Positions 16,514-26,700 of a stretch of 64,000 nucleotides of DNA are shown here, piece after piece. The notes under the pieces are model-generated. The model made no database searches. It saw only the letters and a program-made list of their open reading frames with translations, and had not been told where the DNA came from. Both the position numbers and the translations under genes were made by a program. Origin of the DNA: UBA6059 sp965227155 (GTDB taxonomy: Bacteria; Bacteroidota; Bacteroidia; Cytophagales; Cyclobacteriaceae); assembly GCA_965227155.1 (NCBI GenBank), contig OZ245731.1:1674001-1738000 (forward strand), in the 5' to 3' direction. Each line of letters starts with the position of its first letter. Positions within the stretch are counted from its first letter, which is position 1.

Positions 16514-17355
16514 CCCGAAATACCTGTTTGCTTAGCAGAAAGTGTCCACAGCTCCTCTCTTAAATTGCTGTCATCAGCATATTTATTAGGCTCCTGTACC
16601 TGTTTATTATCAAAATATTTGCCGGAAACATCATTGAGCTTTTCGCTGGACGCCAGGTAAATGGAGGTTTTGGCGCCATCTTCCTCACTTATCATAAAAA
16701 GCTTCCCGATTTTCCAGATCAGCCCCACCCAGGAAGCGTTGTTTTTATCGCCTATCGATGTTTTTACCACACCAGGATGCAGACAGTTGGCTGTTACGGA
16801 AGTATCCTTTAAGCGCTCTGCCAGCTCTACCGTAAACATCACATTGGCAAGTTTTGACTGGGCATAAGCCGCCAGGCCATTGTATTTCTTTTCGCGGTTT
16901 ACATCTTTGAAATAGATGAACCCTTTGTAATGCCCTTTGGAGCTAACGTTGATGACTCGACCCTGAGGTGCTTTTTTCAAATGATCCAAAAGCAAATGCG
17001 TCAATAAAAAGCCCGACAAATGATTCACCTGCCATTGCCGCTCAAATCCATCTTCAGTTTTTTCAAAATTTGTAAAAAATGCCCCTGCATTATTGATCAA
17101 CACATCGAGGTGGTCATATCGGGATTTGAACTCCTCAGCAAATTGCCTGACCGAAGCAAAAGAGCTTAAATCCGCATGCATGGGAATGACTTTGTTGTTC
17201 TCTGTATGTGCCTGTATTTCTTTGGCTGTGGCCTGCCCCTTCATCTTATCCCGGGAGACAATGATTACCTCAGCCCCTTTTCTGGCCAAACCCAATGCGG
17301 TTTGCTTTCCAATACCTGCATTGCCTCCTGTAATTACTACTATTTTGTCTTTCAT
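16510..17355 (-). CDS. short-chain dehydrogenase/reductase (retinol-dehydrogenase-like)
   Basis: A 281-residue classical SDR. The NAD(P) site is TGGNAGIGKQTALGLARKG (residues 9-27), followed by VSRD, which with its Arg favours NADP. NNAGAFF and the catalytic block SSKGHYKG...YAQSKLAN (Ser, Tyr-x-x-x-Lys) follow, then HPGVVKTSI. This pattern matches the mammalian RDH11-14/WWOX-like branch widespread in bacteria, which reduces or oxidises lipophilic alcohols. The substrate is unknown. Confidence 0.9.
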   Translation of the reverse strand: MKDKIVVITGGNAGIGKQTALGLARKGAEVIIVSRDKMKGQATAKEIQAHTENNKVIPMHADLSSFASVRQFAEEFKSRYDHLDVLINNAGAFFTNFEKTEDGFERQWQVNHLSGFLLTHLLLDHLKKAPQGRVINVSSKGHYKGFIYFKDVNREKKYNGLAAYAQSKLANVMFTVELAERLKDTSVTANCLHPGVVKTSIGDKNNASWVGLIWKIGKLFMISEEDGAKTSIYLASSEKLNDVSGKYFDNKQVQEPNKYADDSNLREELWTLSAKQTGISG

Positions 17356-17534
17356 TTTTTTGGTTGATTAATGCCGTAGCTCAGTGCTCATGATTGAAAC
17401 TGGCTGCTGCATTGTATGGTTTCTATTTACATAATCTACTAAACAACAAACTAATGCCGGTTTAGGATATCATGTGTCTTATTATTCGGTATTGTTGAAT
17501 TTAACTAAATTTAATTATTCTAAAATAGGCAAAT

Positions 17535-19073
17535 ATGAGATCATCTATACTCCTCGCTTTATTGGTTTTGTTCCAGATCCCATCCTATGCTCAGGATCTT
17601 GGGCTTGGCAAATTGTATTTTGATAACTCCGGCGCAAAGGCGGCACAACCACAGTTCATGCGCGGCATGCTTTTGCTGCATAGCTTTGAGTTTGATGATG
17701 CTGCCGAGGCTTTTCAAAAAGCACAGGCCATAGACACTGATTTTGCCCTGGCCTACTGGGGAGAAGCTATGACCTATAATCATCCGCTATGGTTTCGCCA
17801 GTTCAAAGATGAGGCGATGGTTGCGCTCAACAAACTGGGCCCCGATGAGGCAAGCAGAGTAGCCGCTGCCAAAATGCCGCTCGAAAAAGACCTAATGAAA
17901 GCTGTGCATGTACTGTACGGATCCCAAGACAAAGAAACTAATGATGATGCGTACGCAGAATATATGGCAGGGCTTTATGCGCAATATCCCGACCATGGCG
18001 AGGTGGCTTCTTTTTATGCCCTTGCCTTGATGGCTACCTGCCACGACGGAAGGGAATATGATGTTTATCAAAAAGCAGGCGAGATTATGGAGGAGGTCTA
18101 CGCCAGTAATCCCAAACATCCGGGTGCTTTGCATTATCTCATCCATGCCTACGATGATCCTGAGAGTGCCGGAAAAGCGTTGGAGGCCGCACATCAATAC
18201 TCCAAAGTAGCGCCAGAGGCTTCTCATGCCCTGCACATGCCGACCCATATTTTTGTGGCCAAAGGCATGTGGAATGAAGTAGTTGCTGGCAATATCGATA
18301 GCTGGAATGCCAGTGAATCGCGCCGCCTGCGTAAGGACCTCACCTTGCAGGATCGTGGATACCATGCCTTCCATTGGTTGCAGTACGGTCTATTGCAGCA
18401 GAAGGAATTTGACCAGGCAAGGGTGTTGCTCGATTCGATGGCAAGAGATACGGAAGTGCTGCCTTCCAAACGCCTCCGCTATCACCTGGCGGTGATGCAG
18501 GCGGGCTACCTGATAGAAACGGAGCAATGGAAGTCCGATGCTTTTGATATTGAAGTAGACTATACCTTGCTCAGCATCAGTGCCAGGGCCGCCAATAAAT
18601 TTGCCAAAGGCATGACTGCCATCAAGAATGGGAATGTGGAGTTTGCCCGCACCATGCTGAAAGAAATGATCGAAGAAAGAATCAGGGAGGAGCCTTTTAA
18701 GGTAGATGAGGATATGACAGTATGCCATGCCGTAGGTGGTAAGTATTTTGATAAACTAACGATGGACAATAAAATGGCCGCCATCATGGAATCAGAGCTT
18801 GAGGCATTGATACTATTAACCGAAGACCGTAAGCAGGAGGCCTTTGCATTGCTCGATCAGGCCACAGCGGCTGAAGAACAACTACCCAGTGCCTACGGTC
18901 CTCCTGAGATCGTAAAGCCATCACACGAGCTGTATGGGGAAATTATGCTGCGCGAAGGTCAGTTTAACAAATCCCTACAGCTTTTCGAAAAAGCATTGGA
19001 CCGTGCTCCCAACCGAAGGCTGGCTGTGAGAGGCAAAAAAATGGCAGAATCTATGTTGAGGGATAGTGAATAA
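17535..19073 (+). CDS. secreted TPR-repeat protein
   Basis: A 512-residue protein with an N-terminal signal peptide (MRSSILLALLVLFQIPSYAQ). The mature part opens FMRGMLLLHSFEFDDAAEAFQKAQAIDTDFALAYWGEAMTY by way of a TPR, and more helical repeats follow (YASNPKHPGALHYLIHAYDD, LFEKALDRAPNRRLAVRGKK near the end). It also carries HxxHAYDDPE and HMPTHIFVAKGMW segments seen in a family of secreted TPR proteins of unknown function. It probably works in the periplasm as a scaffold. No operon partners are evident; an AT-rich leader precedes it. Confidence 0.75.
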   Translation: MRSSILLALLVLFQIPSYAQDLGLGKLYFDNSGAKAAQPQFMRGMLLLHSFEFDDAAEAFQKAQAIDTDFALAYWGEAMTYNHPLWFRQFKDEAMVALNKLGPDEASRVAAAKMPLEKDLMKAVHVLYGSQDKETNDDAYAEYMAGLYAQYPDHGEVASFYALALMATCHDGREYDVYQKAGEIMEEVYASNPKHPGALHYLIHAYDDPESAGKALEAAHQYSKVAPEASHALHMPTHIFVAKGMWNEVVAGNIDSWNASESRRLRKDLTLQDRGYHAFHWLQYGLLQQKEFDQARVLLDSMARDTEVLPSKRLRYHLAVMQAGYLIETEQWKSDAFDIEVDYTLLSISARAANKFAKGMTAIKNGNVEFARTMLKEMIEERIREEPFKVDEDMTVCHAVGGKYFDKLTMDNKMAAIMESELEALILLTEDRKQEAFALLDQATAAEEQLPSAYGPPEIVKPSHELYGEIMLREGQFNKSLQLFEKALDRAPNRRLAVRGKKMAESMLRDSE

Positions 19074-19487
19074 AAAACTCTTTAACTGATTGAGCTATTA
19101 AAATCAAATAACTGTAAAGATGGATGAGTAGAAAATAAAGGTTGCTGTAATCGATGCGATGAGTTATTTCTACAATGAGCTACTCAAAAATCGATTAGAT
19201 AAAATTGATGCAACACTCAAATCTGCTGAGCATAAGCTTATAGACTTAAGATTGAGTAATCAGACTTTGGTTAAAATAGTTTGATTATGCCAGGCTTGAA
19301 ACTAAAGTTAAGAAACTGGAAGATCGACTAACTAAACTCGAACGATACTAGGTTAGTGATAAATTGAAAATTATTCTACTCGTTATAGAATTTACAATTC
19401 TTCTAAAAGAATTCCCATTTTTAAGCAATTGGATTTTTTATTGAATTGATATGATTGTAATTTTTAATCATTATTTAACATTCACCA
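19074..19487. other. AT-rich intergenic stretch at the left edge of the defence island
   Basis: About 410 bases without an intact gene. Composition becomes strongly AT-rich immediately after the TPR gene. The only protein-like content is the broken coiled-coil gene described separately. No tRNA, insertion sequence or convincing direct repeat that could serve as an attachment site was found by eye. Confidence 0.6.
19159..19351 (+). pseudogene. frameshifted small coiled-coil gene
   Basis: An ATG at 19159 starts a 41-codon frame ending at TGA 19282-19284 that reads KNRLDKIDATLKSAEHKLID and is strongly heptad-like. In the +1 frame directly after it, 19286-19351 reads YARLETKVKKLEDRLTKLERY then stop, again a perfect coiled coil. 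Together they would make one roughly 63-residue coiled-coil protein broken by a single-base shift. A sequencing error, programmed shift or true decay cannot be distinguished here. Confidence 0.45.
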
Positions 19488-22400
19488 ATGCTCCTAGACA
19501 ACAAGACTCAATTTGATCCCACTGAACCATTTAAAGTATATGATTACCTTAAAAGAAACACTGAAAAGGGGCAGATGGATATTGTTACCGGCTATTTCTC
19601 AGTTGCTGCCCTCCACAAGCTTTATACTGAAATAAATGAGCCAGATAAGTTTCAATTGATACTAGGAGACCTATTACAAGACTATGAGGAAAAAGATAAA
19701 ATAATCGATCTACTAACAGGATCTTTAAATATTGATAAAGTCTTAAGGCTAACGCCACAGGCTCAAAATGCCATTCATTTTCTTGAACAGAATAAAGTTC
19801 TGATTAAAACTGTAGAAAGATCTTTCTGCCATGCCAAATCATATATATTCAGTCATAGCCATGACTCAAGACATCATTACCATATAGTAGGAAGCTCAAA
19901 CCTGACAGAGGCTGGCCTGGGTATCCGGGACACTTCCAACATAGAATTAAATCAGGCTTTTAGTGGTAATGATTACGGGTTCAAAGACGTAAAAAATTGG
20001 TTTGACCAGCTATGGCAGCAGGCCAATGAAAATACTGAAATACTGGATGATCAGGGCAATAAAAAGAAAATTCCGGTCAAAGACTACATCATTCAGGTAA
20101 TCAAGGATCTCTCTAAAGGATATACTCCTCTTGAACTATACTACAAAATCCTTTTCGAACTTTTTAAAGAAGACATTTTATCGCTGGAATTAGATCCCAA
20201 CTTCAAAAATGAAATTGGGCACCTGGAGGAAACTGAGATTTGGAGAGCGCTATTTTCATTCCAACGAAAAGGTGTACTCAGCCTGATTAAAATGTTGCAA
20301 AGACATAATGGTGCCATCCTTGCTGATGCCGTAGGATTGGGTAAAACCTGGCAGGCATTGGCTGTAATTAAATTCTTTGAGCTAAAGGGCTACAAAATAG
20401 TGCTCTTATGCCCTAAAAAGCTTTCTCAAAACTGGAAACAATACCTCTATGGCAATAAATCCAGGTTTGAAAAAGACAGGATGCAATATTGGGTTCGGTA
20501 CCACACTGACCTGCAAGAAGGAAGACTGGATAAATATGAAGATCCCCCATTATATGGTCTTCAAAATAACCCTAAACTTCTGCTGGTAATGGACGAAAGC
20601 CATAACCTAAGAAATGATAAGTCAGGTCGTTACCAGTTTTTGGTAGATCATATTCTTAAGAAGAACCGTGACGTAAAAGTACTTTTGTTATCTGCCACAC
20701 CCATCAATAATCACCTTACTGATATCAGGAACCAATTTAAGTTGATGACTAAGGGTACAGATGATGGCTTTAAAGAGAATGAAACGCTGGAATTGAAAAG
20801 TCTTGAATCAATTTTCAGGCAGGCACAGGCAGATTTCAAAATATGGTCTGAGCAACCAGAAAGGAACATCTCTGAATTCATCCATAACCTGCCCAAAAAA
20901 TTCTTTGATCTCACAGACTCCCTGATTGTAGCTCGTACGCGAGATCTAATCACCAAAGAATTTGGCGAATTGTCGTTCCCGAAAAAGGATAAACCCGAAA
21001 ATCATTTCATACAGTTGGATGAAATCGGGAAGTACAAAAGTTTTAATGATCTGCTCAACGCACTGGAAGTAAACCTAACTGCATACCAGCCCTCCAAATA
21101 CTCCCTGCATACAAAACCCAAAAGTGTGCTGGAAGATCCGGAGCAACGTGAAAGGTTCCTGGTCAGGATGATGTATATCCTCTTGGTAAAGCGACTTGAA
21201 TCCAGCTGGAAAAGCTTTCAAGGAACGGTAAACAATATCCTTGCCCATCATGAGCGGGCATTAAAAAAAGTCAATCATTACATAATGCATGGTGGTGCTG
21301 ACTTACTGGAAGGCATAGAAGAAGACGAATCCTTTGTAGAAGACCTGGAAGAAGAGGTGTTGGAAGAAAAGGCATTTGTAGATGAAAAAGGTAATGAAAT
21401 ACCGGTAACTGATATTACGCTAGGCAAAAAGAACCCCATTCCATTATCAAGCATCAAAAACATTAAGCTTTTTAGGGATCACATCGCAGAAGATGTGCAA
21501 ATGCTGACAGAGCTAAAAAATTGCTTACTGGAATTTGAGGAAAATATTGCTCAGGGCAGCCAAAAAGATCTCAAACTCGAAAAGCTCATTGATGTCATTG
21601 AGCAGAAACGCACTGCTCGGTCGAATCAAAAAGTGATCATCTTCACAGCCTTTAAAGACACGGCCAATTACCTGTTTCAATCCTTAAAAGATCGGGGCTA
21701 TAAAAACATAGCAAAAGTAACCGGACAGGGTTCAAAAATAGATGAAGAACCAGAACTCAATTCCTTTGAAGAAGTTCTTTACAGATTTGCGCCTTACTCC
21801 AAATTGTTTAAAGAACGCGACTGGACCGAGGACTTTAATTATAAAGGGCAGAAGGTGCCTGAAACTTACACTGAATGGGTAGATAAAATAAAGACTATAC
21901 GGCCGGAGGTTTATAAGGATTACATTGAGAAACCGGTCGATATACTGATTGCTACGGATTGTCTCAGTGAGGGACAAAACCTCCAGGATTCAGATTGTGT
22001 CATCAATTATGATATCCACTGGAACCCTGTCAGGCTCATCCAACGCTTTGGCCGCATAGACCGACTTGGTTCACCAAACAAATCGGTGGTTGGGATCAAC
22101 TTCTGGCCGGGGGCAGATTACGATGATTTCCTGAACCTGAAAGACCGTGTGGAAAAGCGCATGGCCCTGATGACCATCGTTGGCTCTGAGGTACAACAGA
22201 CCAGCCCCGAGTTTGAGATGATGGTGGCCAATAATCCACTGCTCACCAGCCATGAAGACAAGATGTTTCGGCAGCTACAAATCACCTGGGAGGATATTGA
22301 TGATGCTGAGGTACTTGGCCTGGACGATCTTTCGCTGGAAAGATACCGTCAGGAATTACTGGAGTTTTTTCAGAAGGAACGCAAGAAGCTGGAAGCCATA

Positions 22401-22859
22401 CCCAACGGTGTTTTCTCAGGTTTCCGATTAAAAAAGAATGATGTGTTTGACGAAAAGCTGCCCACCGGTATCATAGCGCTTTTAGGTTATCCCAAAGCAC
22501 CCGAAAAAGCCCGCAAACTTCACAAATACAAGGAATACCACCTGCTGTACACCACCCCTGATGGTCCCTCTCAGTTTATCAATCACAAGGATGTGCTCGA
22601 TATACTGAGCAGCCACAAAAACTACGATCGTTTTGTAAAATCATCTGTAGAGCGAGGAGAGGAAGAAGCAGTAGAAAGCCTGAAATTGATGCTTAAAAAA
22701 TGGATGGATGCACAAGTGCCCAAACAAGCTGAAGCTGCTATCAATGATATGTTTAAAGGGCATGTCAAACCTAAAATTTCGCCGGAAGCCGAAAGATTGG
22801 AAAAATACTACCAACCTGAAAACTTTGACCTTATCACATGGATGGCAATAAGCAAATAA
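19488..22859 (+). CDS. PLD-family nuclease fused to an SNF2/HepA-type helicase (defence protein)
   Basis: A 1,123-residue protein. Residues about 1-190 form a phospholipase-D-superfamily domain: His115-Ala-Lys117 (FCHAKSYIF) is followed by GSSNLTEAG (135-143), the HxK...GSxN arrangement of PLD nucleases such as BfiI. From about 240 a superfamily-2 Snf2-type motor follows: Walker A VGLGKT (Lys286), DESH box (369-372), motif III LLLSATPINN, and motif VI QRFGRIDRLGS (852-862), with a long charged insertion around 590-650. No DUF1998 or PglZ protein is nearby. With the methyltransferase two genes downstream it forms a probable restriction-modification pair in which this protein translocates along and cuts DNA. 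Nuclease activity is inferred. Confidence 0.85.
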   Translation: MLLDNKTQFDPTEPFKVYDYLKRNTEKGQMDIVTGYFSVAALHKLYTEINEPDKFQLILGDLLQDYEEKDKIIDLLTGSLNIDKVLRLTPQAQNAIHFLEQNKVLIKTVERSFCHAKSYIFSHSHDSRHHYHIVGSSNLTEAGLGIRDTSNIELNQAFSGNDYGFKDVKNWFDQLWQQANENTEILDDQGNKKKIPVKDYIIQVIKDLSKGYTPLELYYKILFELFKEDILSLELDPNFKNEIGHLEETEIWRALFSFQRKGVLSLIKMLQRHNGAILADAVGLGKTWQALAVIKFFELKGYKIVLLCPKKLSQNWKQYLYGNKSRFEKDRMQYWVRYHTDLQEGRLDKYEDPPLYGLQNNPKLLLVMDESHNLRNDKSGRYQFLVDHILKKNRDVKVLLLSATPINNHLTDIRNQFKLMTKGTDDGFKENETLELKSLESIFRQAQADFKIWSEQPERNISEFIHNLPKKFFDLTDSLIVARTRDLITKEFGELSFPKKDKPENHFIQLDEIGKYKSFNDLLNALEVNLTAYQPSKYSLHTKPKSVLEDPEQRERFLVRMMYILLVKRLESSWKSFQGTVNNILAHHERALKKVNHYIMHGGADLLEGIEEDESFVEDLEEEVLEEKAFVDEKGNEIPVTDITLGKKNPIPLSSIKNIKLFRDHIAEDVQMLTELKNCLLEFEENIAQGSQKDLKLEKLIDVIEQKRTARSNQKVIIFTAFKDTANYLFQSLKDRGYKNIAKVTGQGSKIDEEPELNSFEEVLYRFAPYSKLFKERDWTEDFNYKGQKVPETYTEWVDKIKTIRPEVYKDYIEKPVDILIATDCLSEGQNLQDSDCVINYDIHWNPVRLIQRFGRIDRLGSPNKSVVGINFWPGADYDDFLNLKDRVEKRMALMTIVGSEVQQTSPEFEMMVANNPLLTSHEDKMFRQLQITWEDIDDAEVLGLDDLSLERYRQELLEFFQKERKKLEAIPNGVFSGFRLKKNDVFDEKLPTGIIALLGYPKAPEKARKLHKYKEYHLLYTTPDGPSQFINHKDVLDILSSHKNYDRFVKSSVERGEEEAVESLKLMLKKWMDAQVPKQAEAAINDMFKGHVKPKISPEAERLEKYYQPENFDLITWMAISK

Positions 22860-22982
22860 GGTTTTCAGTGTTGAACTCGCAAATTGCCACCACAAAGCTT
22901 TTAAGATTACAAGCTGAGACCTTGGTCCTGGTAAATCAACCGGTTGATTTTTACAACTGGTTCTTATTTAAATTTAAATCCA

Positions 22983-23492
22983 ATGAATAACCAACTAAAG
23001 CCCATAGCGTCTAAAATTATCCTGCTGAGGGGAGAACAAGTTATTTTGGATGAGGATATAGCGAAACTTTATCAGGTAGAAACTAAAGTGTTGAATCAGG
23101 CAGTCAAGCGGAATTTGTCACGGTTTCCTGAAGACTTCATGTTTCAGCTTAGCAGTGAAGAGTTCCAAATCTTGAAGTCACAATCTGTGACCTCAAGTTG
23201 GGGCGGTAGAAGAACACCGCCGTACGCTTTCACCGAACAGGGAGTAGCCATGCTTTCCGGGGTGCTAAATAGCCAGCACGCCATAGAAGTGAACATCGCC
23301 ATCATGCGCACATTCGTACACCTCCGACGATGGATGGAAGACAACAAAGCGCTGGCCGCCAAAGTAAAAGCCCTCGAAAAGAAATACGATGAAAAATTCC
23401 ATCTGGTCTTTCAGGCCATCCAACAACTCATCAAAGAAGAAGAAAAGCCACGGAAACAGATCGGATTTAAATCAAACAAAGAACAGAAGTAA
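22983..23492 (+). CDS. ORF6N-domain DNA-binding protein
   Basis: A 169-residue protein starting at the ATG at 22983 (13 codons inside the longest frame). Residues about 5-90 are an ORF6N domain: IILLRGEQVILDEDIAKLYQ, VKRNLSRFPEDFMFQLS and a Tyr-Ala-Phe-Thr-Glu-Gln-Gly block. The C-terminal third is a coiled coil (LAAKVKALEKKYDEKF). ORF6N domains come from phage and plasmid regulators, and the family is scattered through Bacteroidota defence islands, often within restriction-modification operons. Here it lies between helicase and methyltransferase in the same direction, and a terminator follows it. A regulatory role is likely but unproven. Confidence 0.85.
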   Translation: MNNQLKPIASKIILLRGEQVILDEDIAKLYQVETKVLNQAVKRNLSRFPEDFMFQLSSEEFQILKSQSVTSSWGGRRTPPYAFTEQGVAMLSGVLNSQHAIEVNIAIMRTFVHLRRWMEDNKALAAKVKALEKKYDEKFHLVFQAIQQLIKEEEKPRKQIGFKSNKEQK

Positions 23493-23550
23493 CATGATTG
23501 CATTTTTTCTATCTTTGCCTCAACACACGTACCCCGCTTCCCGTCAGATC

Positions 23551-23580
23551 AGCGCACTCAGGGTGCGTTTTCTCTTTTTT
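23551..23580 (+). terminator. intrinsic terminator or attenuator before the methyltransferase
   Basis: CGCAC (23553-23557) pairs with GTGCG (23563-23567) around a 5-base loop, extendable by a G-T and an A-T pair, and is followed by TTTTCTCTTTTTT. It stands 60 bases after the ORF6N stop and 165 bases before the methyltransferase start, so it separates the operon into two expression units or acts as an attenuator. Confidence 0.65.
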
Positions 23581-23743
23581 AAAGCATCCCTTTTTTTATT
23601 TTATCAATTAATGCCCGATAGTGAGGCGCATGGGTTGTCCACGAAAAGCGTAAGCCCATTGACCCTCGTCATCCCGGTTTTCGGATTCCGACGTGCCGGA
23701 AGAAGAAATACTGGAATCTCATTTAACACATTCATACAAACCC

Positions 23744-26700
23744 ATGACCCTCGATAAATTCCTCACCAAAAACCTCTTCACCGCCGGCACTGACCTCTTT
23801 GCCCAGCTGGGGATCCGGCTCAATAGCAATACCTCCTCACCTATTCGGCTGGATGCCATCATTGAAAACATCCCAAAAGGACAACCCATATTTGATCAGG
23901 TAAGTGAGACCTATTTCCTGGGGTTGGTAGATGACAGCCTGTTTGCTGAAGATACACCCCAGCTAAGCTATGAGGATACCAGGATAAAGCTAAATAAGGA
24001 GTACGAGGGCATTATGATTTTTGCGCTGGCTCTGGAAGGCGAAAAACCCAACCGTACCCAGCTCACCCAACTTACACGAGCTTTTAACCGGGCTAGCCAG
24101 GAACTACCTGTGATCCTATTGGTAAAATACGGCGAAGAACTAGCTTTCCTTACCTGTGAGCGTACAAGCTACAAGCAGACGTGGCGACCCGGAGATAAGC
24201 TTGGCAAGGTTACCATGCTAAAGGATGTCCACATTGAAAATACGCATCGGGCACATCTAAGAATTATCGAAGATCTGAAAATACCCTCCTCAATTACCGG
24301 ATATACGAGGTTGTATCAATTTTGGTATCGAAGATTCTCGATTCAGGCACTCAACGACCAATTCTATGCTGAGCTACAAGATTGGTTTTATTATGCCACA
24401 ACTCAAATAAAACTTCCCATAAAGCCTGCTTATACCAGTGAAAAAGAAAATACTAAGAATTTTCTTGTTCGCCTTTTAGCACGGTCAATGTTCTGCTGGT
24501 TTGTAAAAGAAAAAGGACTAATAAGAAAAGAATTACTGGAACTATATGATTCCAATCAATCCAAGTACCCGCTAACCGCAGACATTGATAAGAATGATTT
24601 TCTCGAAAGCAACTCCTATTATCGTGGAGTTCTTCAAAACATTTTTTTCAATAGCCTAAACTCTAATTCCAAGAGTACTGGTAAGGATTTTAAATGGACA
24701 AGCTATTTGCATCCGGACTTTGATTATTCCTGGTTTACGGACATCCCTTATTTGAACGGGGGAATATTTGATAAACTGGATGAAGACAATGCCAGGGAAA
24801 GCATTGAAGATGACGTGCTCAAAATACCCAACTACCTCTTTTACGGCAAAAAGGAGATACAAACAGTAGAGAAAGGAAAAGGTGCCAACAAAAAGAAAGT
24901 CAAAGAGGATGTAGAACATAAAGGCCTAAATGGCATTTTCTCTGAGTATAAATTCACGCTGGAAGAAAACACGCCTTTCGAGGTGGATATCGCCCTTGAT
25001 CCCGAATTATTGGGGATGGTTTTTGAAAACCTATTGGCAGAACTTGACCCTAACCTGGAGGAAAATGTCAAAAAGAGCATAAGAAAATTAACAGGTAGCT
25101 ACTACACACCGCGAAATGTGATCCAGGAAATGGTAAACGAAAGCATTTACCTGTATCTAAAGAAACATTTGGCTACCCATCAGGATTTTGGATTGCTCCT
25201 CAAAAACCTGATATATCATGGGGAAACAGAAAGCCTAACTGACACCTTTAAATCGGAAGTGGTAAAAGCACTGGATCAATTAAAAGTACTAGATCCTGCA
25301 TGCGGCTCAGGAGCATTTCCGATGGGTGTACTGCATAAAATGGTTGAAATACTTCAGGGTGTCGATCCAAATAACAACCTCTGGGTGGAGCAAAAACTGA
25401 AAAATGTAGATGCCGGCTATCGCAACGAATTCCGCAAAATCCTCACCCAACATCTGGACGATTACAGCCGCAAACTTGGGATTATAAGAGACTCCATCTA
25501 TGGTGTAGATGTGCAACCCATGGCAGTACAAATCACCAAGCTAAGATTTTTTATATCGCTGCTCATTGATCAGGATATTAGCAAGGGCATCACTCCCATG
25601 CCCAATATCGAAACGAAGATCATTTGTGCCAATACCCTGAAAAACCTGCAACCTGATCTCTTTGCCATGAGCGCTATTGACCAACTGGCAGAGGCAAGAC
25701 TCAAATATTACCAGCCTGACCTCACCCATGAAGAGCGTGAGAAGGTGGCTGATGAGATCATCTACGTGCTGGACATGGCCTTCCCCAATTTCAGCAAGGA
25801 GATAACCGGGAATGCCGTAAAAGGACAAAACCGTGAATTCCTGAAACATTGGTTCACCCATGCCACCCTTGCTGCCCCGTTTTTCAACCTCGATTTCTTT
25901 TACCCCGAGCTGCGTGGCAGTGGCTTTGACATTGTAATTGGCAACCCGCCTTATGGCGGTACCAAAATCACTGACGAAGTGCGCCAATTCCTGGGCATTG
26001 AAAGCAAAGACCCTTATGGCGCATTTATTGCCCGGTTTTTACCCTCTGGAGACAAACCCTCTCCGCTAAAGCATGGAGGCGTACTGGCCTACATTGTGAG
26101 TGACACCTTTATGACCATCAAAAGCCACTTGCCCCTCCGCCGGCAGATGATGGACAACTACATCCATAAAATGATACGGGTGCACCCCGACACCTTCCGT
26201 GCTACGGTGAACACCGCTATCATCATCTGCGAGCGTAACCAGTTTCCTGTAGATGATAAGGGACATTCCATGCGGCAAATACGCGAAGGACACATCTGCC
26301 AAATGGCCGACCTGACCAACATAAGCATACACGACCGCTTTGAGCGGTTTATGGAGCTACTGCACGAGACCGAGGGAGTAGATTTTGAAGAAGTAAAGCC
26401 CAGTGTAAGCAGCGAGGAATACGCCATCTACTACTACCCTCAGGCTCTGATCCGTACCAACAGCAACCTACCCTTTTTTGTGGCAAGTCCTAAGCTGTTT
26501 GCGCTGATGAACGATATGGGTGAAGTAGCCAAAGGAGAGCTGGAGCTTAACGGCAAAAAAATAAAGACACGAAAAATCCCTCTGAATGGAAAAGAGATAG
26601 AGGTGGTGAAACTAGGCGAAGTAGCAGAAGTGCGTCAGGGTTTGGCTACCGGAGACAATCAGGCATATCTCTTCCAAAATCCTGAAGCACGGGGCACATA

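Noticed and set aside
17892..18374. 160-residue minus-strand frame within the TPR gene
   Set aside because: Opposite strand is an intact secreted TPR protein; no domain seen in the antisense product.
23389..23757. Forward frame after the ORF6N gene
   Set aside because: It overlaps the ORF6N 3' end, the terminator and the methyltransferase start in another frame, and its product is low-quality sequence.
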